Shown here in pieces: positions 59,963 to 64,000 of a DNA stretch of 64,000 bases; the first letter of the stretch is position 1, and each line of letters begins with the position of its first letter. Both the position numbers and the translations under genes were made by a program. The notes under the pieces were generated by a model that was given only the letters and a program-made list of their open reading frames with translations, ran no database searches and had not been told where the DNA came from. Origin of the DNA: Rhodobacteraceae bacterium UBA6213 (GTDB lineage Bacteria > Pseudomonadota > Alphaproteobacteria > Rhodobacterales > Rhodobacteraceae); NCBI GenBank assembly GCA_002421605.1, contig DISJ01000013.1, positions 197,976 to 261,975 on the forward strand. Direction: 5' to 3'.

Positions 59963-60922
59963 ATGAAGATCCTTGCTGTCGATGACGACCCTGTGTTTCT
60001 GAAGATACTTCAGACTGTGTTGTTCTCGATCGGCATGAAGAATCTGACGCTGGCAAACTCCGCGGTTGAAGCAGCCCAGATCGTCGTTGACGCCAAGCCC
60101 CCGTTTGACTGCTGTTTCATCGACATGAATATGCCCGAAATCAAAGGTGACTATTTGTGCCGGTGGATCAGGCACCTGCCTGGTTACCAAGATAAGACGC
60201 TGATGATGGTCACCGCAAAGACCGAAAAAGCGGATGTCGATCGCGCGTTTGCGGCAGGCGCATCGGACTATTTGACCAAGCCGTTGAGCATAAGCGAGTT
60301 CACGAAACGCGCCAAGCAGATCGAACATCATTGGCAAAGGGCGGAACAGTTTTCCGGCGCAGAGCGTCCAAAGACGATAGCGACTTCGCCCGCACGGAAA
60401 CAAACGTTTGCTGCATTCGCGCAGCCGATGATGCTTGATGACGTTCCGGGTGCAATTGATCTTGCCGCCTTCGAAAAATACCTGTTGCAGCTTTCAAAAT
60501 CACAAGAGAACGAAACGTACATTATCGCATTCAAGATTTACGACGCTGCAAAACTGCACCTGAGATGTTCTGCAGACGAGTTTCTCCGTGTCATGACGGC
60601 TGTGGCCAAGGCAATACTCGTAAACTTGAAGGCCAAACGCCCCTTCATTTCCTATGCGGGGTACGGAGCTTTTGTCAGCGTCGCCGATTACGGCAAGACC
60701 AGCGAACCGGACGCGGCGCGATTGGAACGCGCAATCGCGCGAACTCTGCAGGAAATGGAGATCCTCCATGACAACGGCACGCCGACCAAGATCAAGCTTT
60801 GCATGAGCCCTTGCCGCAATCCGGGTCATTGGTCTGGCGATAAGGTGATTGATGCGTTGTATCACACAATTGTCGATGCCGAGGCGCGTTGCGGCAACGA
60901 TCAGCAAAGCGGCAATTCTTGA
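59963..60922 (+). CDS. Response regulator with degenerate GGDEF-like output domain
   Basis: A 319-residue protein starting MKILAVDDDPVFLKIL, preceded by GAGG. The receiver is complete: acidic DDD (7-9), Asp54 in CCFIDMNMPEIKGDYL and Lys in ASDYLTKPLS. After a linker, the C-terminal 160 residues follow the order of a GGDEF domain: ALFDLD-like IIAFKIYDAAK, a helix, then YAGYGAFVSV where GGDEF is expected (here GYGAF). The catalytic residues for c-di-GMP synthesis are absent, so it probably acts by binding or protein contact. No kinase is adjacent. Confidence 0.75.
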   Translation: MKILAVDDDPVFLKILQTVLFSIGMKNLTLANSAVEAAQIVVDAKPPFDCCFIDMNMPEIKGDYLCRWIRHLPGYQDKTLMMVTAKTEKADVDRAFAAGASDYLTKPLSISEFTKRAKQIEHHWQRAEQFSGAERPKTIATSPARKQTFAAFAQPMMLDDVPGAIDLAAFEKYLLQLSKSQENETYIIAFKIYDAAKLHLRCSADEFLRVMTAVAKAILVNLKAKRPFISYAGYGAFVSVADYGKTSEPDAARLERAIARTLQEMEILHDNGTPTKIKLCMSPCRNPGHWSGDKVIDALYHTIVDAEARCGNDQQSGNS

Positions 60923-61028
60923 TCAAGGCTCTGCTTTTGCTGGGTGCGCAGACGTGCCCCCCTAGCAAATCAATATCGTCGGTGGGTGCAGATCATCGGC
61001 GCGGCCCGAAGCGCCCGCGCCGCACCGA

Positions 61029-61553
61029 TCAAACGTATCCGGCCGCCTTGTGCGGCCCTTGTGCTGAGCGATAAACCAGAAGCTTACGCTCGTATCGACA
61101 GACTTCATTTCCACCGCGTACGATGCCGCGCGTGGCAACATGCAAGATGCCTTGGTCGGGGCGCGACTTTGTCTCGCGTTTATCCAGAACGGTCGATTCC
61201 GCGAACACGGTGTCACCATCGCGGATCGCGTGCGCGAAGGTGACATTTTCCCACGCGAGGTTCGCGACAACTCGACCAAAAGCGCGTGTGGTTGTTGCGG
61301 CAAAGGCGCCCACCATCCACGCCTGCGAGATTTCGGCCTCGCCACCCCCGGCAATGGTTGCAAACACCCGGTCAATCAGGACAGGTGCGTGATCGCCCGC
61401 GATTGCGGCGCGAAAACGTGCCTCTTCCCAAGAAAAGGTAAAACCGGGGCGGTGCTCGACGATAAGGCCCGGTTCGATATCATCAAACTCAAGCCCCAGA
61501 GTTTCGACAAACTCGCCGTCAGCAATGGCGATGTGTGAGGGATGAAGGCTCAT
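61029..61553 (-). CDS. MaoC-type hot-dog dehydratase, first copy
   Basis: A 174-residue single hot-dog protein. The landmarks are VETLGLEFDDIEPGLIVEHRPGFTFSWEEARFRAAIAGDHAPVLIDRVFA, with the MaoC-type D-H pair GDHAP in the hydratase helix, and TRAFGRVVANLAWENVTF. The ATG at 61553 has GAAAGGG upstream; a TTG further up overlaps the neighbouring stop. It adds water to or removes it from an enoyl-CoA. It lies last in a cluster with a second MaoC, a CitE-type lyase and a TRAP permease. Confidence 0.8.
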   Translation of the reverse strand: MSLHPSHIAIADGEFVETLGLEFDDIEPGLIVEHRPGFTFSWEEARFRAAIAGDHAPVLIDRVFATIAGGGEAEISQAWMVGAFAATTTRAFGRVVANLAWENVTFAHAIRDGDTVFAESTVLDKRETKSRPDQGILHVATRGIVRGGNEVCRYERKLLVYRSAQGPHKAAGYV

Positions 61554-61564
61554 CTGGTTCCCTT

Positions 61565-62080
61565 TCAATAGCCGAGGGCCACAAACGGCCCCCGATCGCG
61601 GCGATAGATGGATTGTTCATAGCTCACGACCGCGACAGTGGATTTGTCGATCCGCGTCAGGCTCGCCTCGCACTGAAGGATGCCACATTCAGGGTCTGCG
61701 TCGTCGTTGCGCGCCTGCAGAATCTTGGTTTGCGCATAAAGCGTGTCACCGCCAAAAACTGGCGACGTCAGCCGAATTGACGAGAACCCAAGAATGCGTT
61801 TGCGCCGCCCGAAGGTTTTCCAGCCCAGTCCTACGGCACGCTGAAGTGTCAGGGTGCTGACCACCAGCGGGCGCTTGAACTCGGTCGCCGCTGCGTAATT
61901 TTCGTCATAGTGCAGTGCCGCTTGATTGAGCGTCACAAGCGCCTCGTTGACGTTATCCTGCTGTGTCATGGTGACACCGGGTCGATGGTGAAACACTTGA
62001 CCCGCAACAAAATCCTCAAAGGCCAATCCGACGGACTCGCGAATTCGGCCTTCCGCTATGGGGTGAAACGCTGCGAACAC
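61565..62080 (-). CDS. MaoC-type hot-dog dehydratase, second copy (mesaconyl-CoA hydratase-like)
   Basis: A 171-residue hot-dog protein. The segments VGLAFEDFVAGQVFHHRPGVTMTQQDNVNEALVTLNQAALHYDENYA and RPLVVSTLTLQRAVGLGWKTF recall one half of mesaconyl-CoA hydratases, which are usually about 340-residue double hot-dog proteins. The two MaoC proteins of this cluster may be the halves of such an enzyme encoded separately. It starts 28 bp after the lyase gene and is followed by the first-copy gene after 11 bp. Confidence 0.8.
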   Translation of the reverse strand: MFAAFHPIAEGRIRESVGLAFEDFVAGQVFHHRPGVTMTQQDNVNEALVTLNQAALHYDENYAAATEFKRPLVVSTLTLQRAVGLGWKTFGRRKRILGFSSIRLTSPVFGGDTLYAQTKILQARNDDADPECGILQCEASLTRIDKSTVAVVSYEQSIYRRDRGPFVALGY

Positions 62081-62108
62081 CTCAGGGTCTCCTTATCTAG
62101 TGGGTGGA

Positions 62109-62957
62109 TCATTTGCGCCGTTCGGCGCGTGCAACTATGCGCCGCGCTGCGACTGCGACAGGGAGGTCAATCATCTTGCCATCCAGCTGTGCCGCACCAC
62201 CGCCCGCAGCATCCAGCGAGGCGATAACCCGTTCGGCCCGCTCAATCTCGGCCTCAGATGGCTGAAACGCGTTCAAAATCGGCGCAACCTGTGCCGGATG
62301 AATGGCAAGCTTTCCGGTAAACCCCATGGCGCGAACGCGCAGGGTTTCGGCGCGCAAGCCCGTGGCATCGGCAAAATCTAGGTGCGGCACATCGAAAACG
62401 GCAACCCGCGCAGTAGCCGCCGCCCGCACCAGTGCCGCGCGGCTTGAAAATAGCGCTTCCCATTCAAACGCCGCACCCAGATCCGCGGCCAGATCAGCTC
62501 CACCAAACCCGAGCGCATCACCTGCGCCAAGTGCCGCCGCTATTTGCGCCGCGTCTGCAATTCCACGCGCGGTCTCAATAGCAACCAACAGCGGGCGGAC
62601 TGCAATGTCGTGGGCACGCACGATCTCGATGTCGCGTGGCGACTCGACCTTGGCAAGAAACAACCCGGTGGGCGCGAGCAGACCGTCGGCGAGTGCGGCA
62701 AGGTCATCAAGCGCTGCGCGCGTGCCTAGCGGGTTGATCCTGACATAGACCGCGGGCGCATCGGCAGATTGCGCCGCGCGCGCGGCGTAGTCAGATGCGG
62801 CACGGCGTGCAGCATCCTTCTCCGACTGCGGAACCGAATCCTCTAGGTCAATGATGATACCTTCGGGCGAGGCGGCCGCCGCCTTGTCAAACCGGTCCGG
62901 CCTGTGGCCGGGCACAAAAAGCAGGCACGATGCGGCCGAAAGCGGTCGAAAGCTCAT
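62109..62957 (-). CDS. CitE/HpcH-family CoA-ester lyase
   Basis: A 282-residue TIM-barrel enzyme. The N-terminus LLFVPGHRPDRFDKAAAASPEGIIIDLEDSVPQSEKDAAR, the substrate residues VYVRINPLGT, the catalytic-side LFLAKVESPRDIEIV, VAIETARGIADAAQIAAALGAGDALGFGGADLAADLG and GFTGKLAIHPAQVAPI mark the citramalyl/malyl-CoA or beta-methylmalyl-CoA lyase group. It cleaves a 3-hydroxyacid CoA ester to an acyl-CoA and glyoxylate or pyruvate. The start is the ATG at 62957, overlapping the TRAP stop (ATGA). Confidence 0.85.
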   Translation of the reverse strand: MSFRPLSAASCLLFVPGHRPDRFDKAAAASPEGIIIDLEDSVPQSEKDAARRAASDYAARAAQSADAPAVYVRINPLGTRAALDDLAALADGLLAPTGLFLAKVESPRDIEIVRAHDIAVRPLLVAIETARGIADAAQIAAALGAGDALGFGGADLAADLGAAFEWEALFSSRAALVRAAATARVAVFDVPHLDFADATGLRAETLRVRAMGFTGKLAIHPAQVAPILNAFQPSEAEIERAERVIASLDAAGGGAAQLDGKMIDLPVAVAARRIVARAERRK

Positions 62958-64000
62958 CGCGCCACCCCCAAAACCAAGTTCGGCAGCCAGGTCGAAACAG
63001 CCGGAAACAGGATGACAGCGATCCACAGAACTATCATCGCGGCCAGAAATGGCAGCATGCCGCGCTGCACTTCGGTGACCGGTGCCTTTGCCACCTCTGC
63101 CATCACGAACAGGTTCAGCCCCACTGGCGGTGTCAGCATGGCGATCTCGATCCCGACGATCATGATGATGGCGTATTGCACCGGGTCAACGCCAAGCGCG
63201 TGCAGGATCGGAAGTGTCAGCGGCAACGTGATCAAAATGATCGAATAGCCCTCTAGCACAGTGCCAAGAACCAGCAGTATCCCAGCCATGACGAACAAGA
63301 ATTGGGTCGCGCTAAGTTCAAGCCCAGTGACAAGCTCGGCCAGGCGCACGGCCAACCCATTGCGCGTCAGCCATAGCGACAGCAGATTAGCCCCCGCGAT
63401 AATCAGCAAAATGGCCGCCGTTCTGGAAATGCCCTGCACAAGCACTTCTGGAACCGCTCTGAGTTTCAGTGATCTATAAACAAAGACACTTACCAGCAGC
63501 GCCACTGCGGCCGATAGCGCGGCGGCTTCTGTAACTGTGACAAAACCGCCGTAAATCCCGCCAAGCACGATCATCGGAACCGCGAGTGCCGGCAGCGCGT
63601 GCATGTTCACCCGAGCCAACTCAGTCCAACCGGCAAAGGGGATAGGTTTTCCACCCTGCCCGCGCGCGAATAGCATGATGACCGTTGCGAACAGCGCCAC
63701 CTGAATTGTGCCCGGCACCACCCCGGCAAGGAAAAGCCGGGGGATCGAGGTTTCCGACATCAGGCCGTAAATCACCATCGGCATCGACGGCGGAATAAGA
63801 ATTCCAAGCGTTCCTGCGGCTGCGGTCACGCCAAGTGCGAAGGGGCGCTTATAGCCGTGCGCCAGCATTTCTGGCACCACCATCGTGCCCATCGCCAGCA
63901 CCGTTGCAACCGACGAGCCGCTGATCGCAGAAAACATTGCCGTTGCCATTAGTGCCGCCAACGGTATACCGCCCGGCAGCCGCCCGATCCAGCTTGCCGC
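62954..64000 (-). CDS. TRAP transporter large permease subunit, N-terminus beyond the window
   Basis: A 348-residue C-terminal part of a DctM protein; the frame is open to the right edge (AASWIGRLPGGIPLAALMATAMFSAISGSSVATVLAMGTMVVPEM). It carries LGILIPPSMPMVIYGLMSETSIPRLF, the GGFVTVTEAAALSAA loop, VLGTVLEGYSIILITLPLTLPIL and IAMLTPPVGLNLFVMAEV. It should import the acid degraded by the downstream lyase/hydratase genes. The DctP and DctQ partners probably lie to the right of the window. Confidence 0.9.
   Translation of the reverse strand, partial: AASWIGRLPGGIPLAALMATAMFSAISGSSVATVLAMGTMVVPEMLAHGYKRPFALGVTAAAGTLGILIPPSMPMVIYGLMSETSIPRLFLAGVVPGTIQVALFATVIMLFARGQGGKPIPFAGWTELARVNMHALPALAVPMIVLGGIYGGFVTVTEAAALSAAVALLVSVFVYRSLKLRAVPEVLVQGISRTAAILLIIAGANLLSLWLTRNGLAVRLAELVTGLELSATQFLFVMAGILLVLGTVLEGYSIILITLPLTLPILHALGVDPVQYAIIMIVGIEIAMLTPPVGLNLFVMAEVAKAPVTEVQRGMLPFLAAMIVLWIAVILFPAVSTWLPNLVLGVAR

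Overview
The window is GC-rich, densely packed and organised in long runs of same-strand genes joined by ATGA or TGATG overlaps. Its content (three TRAP transporters, a BKACE/cyclase catabolic operon, a CitE/MaoC acyl-CoA cluster, remnants of a PHB-mobilisation pair, two RND pumps) fits a heterotrophic alphaproteobacterium, most likely a member of the Rhodobacteraceae. This is inferred from gene content only; no rRNA or tRNA gene was seen.

Layout. 0-6.3 kb is an eroding accessory zone: a RES/Xre toxin-antitoxin pair with a palindromic promoter, a MATE exporter, a broken alpha/beta-hydrolase, a methyltransferase, a possible Phd antitoxin scrap and a LysR gene whose start region carries an amber codon. 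6.3-14.8 kb holds an AraC/monooxygenase pair and then a catabolic operon (TetR, TRAP DctPQM, cyclase, BKACE, OsmC, SMP-30 lactonase). 14.9-20.2 kb is a TetR-MFP-RND efflux operon with a perfect 10+4+10 palindrome upstream. 20.3-26.5 kb is a redox locus: an ApbE flavin transferase, a PepSY-flavodoxin-reductase fusion, a secreted DUF2271 protein with a flavinylation-like motif and a secreted poly-aspartate protein, divergent from an OmpR/histidine-kinase pair whose sensor loop is strongly acidic. 26.6-34.6 kb is an amide-uptake operon (AmiC-like sensor, ANTAR protein, peptide-type ABC transporter, formamidase) preceded by a leader that carries an intrinsic terminator, as expected for ANTAR antitermination.

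34.6-36.5 kb contains internally deleted remnants of 3-hydroxybutyrate dehydrogenase and a patatin, then a hydrolase-OsmC fusion. 36.9-41 kb has a heterodimeric ABC exporter and a truncated creatininase. 41.1-50.6 kb is one six-gene operon that joins an RND pump and a FtsX-type ABC exporter, each with its own adaptor, under one TetR with a 23-bp palindromic operator. 50.7-57.8 kb has a receptor-less TRAP pair, an SLC13 carrier with cytoplasmic TrkA-C domains, a 54-residue small protein, a quinone-oxidoreductase-like enzyme and an ArsR/permease/thioredoxin operon. 58-64 kb has a phospholipase D-like protein, a response regulator with a degenerate GGDEF domain, and a dicarboxylate/acyl-CoA cluster (two MaoC proteins, a CitE-type lyase, a TRAP permease) that runs off the right edge.

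The best candidates for something new are the flavinylation/poly-Asp/acidic-sensor redox locus at 20.3-26.5 kb and the antitermination-controlled amide operon. The five eroded genes show that this stretch is undergoing reductive change.
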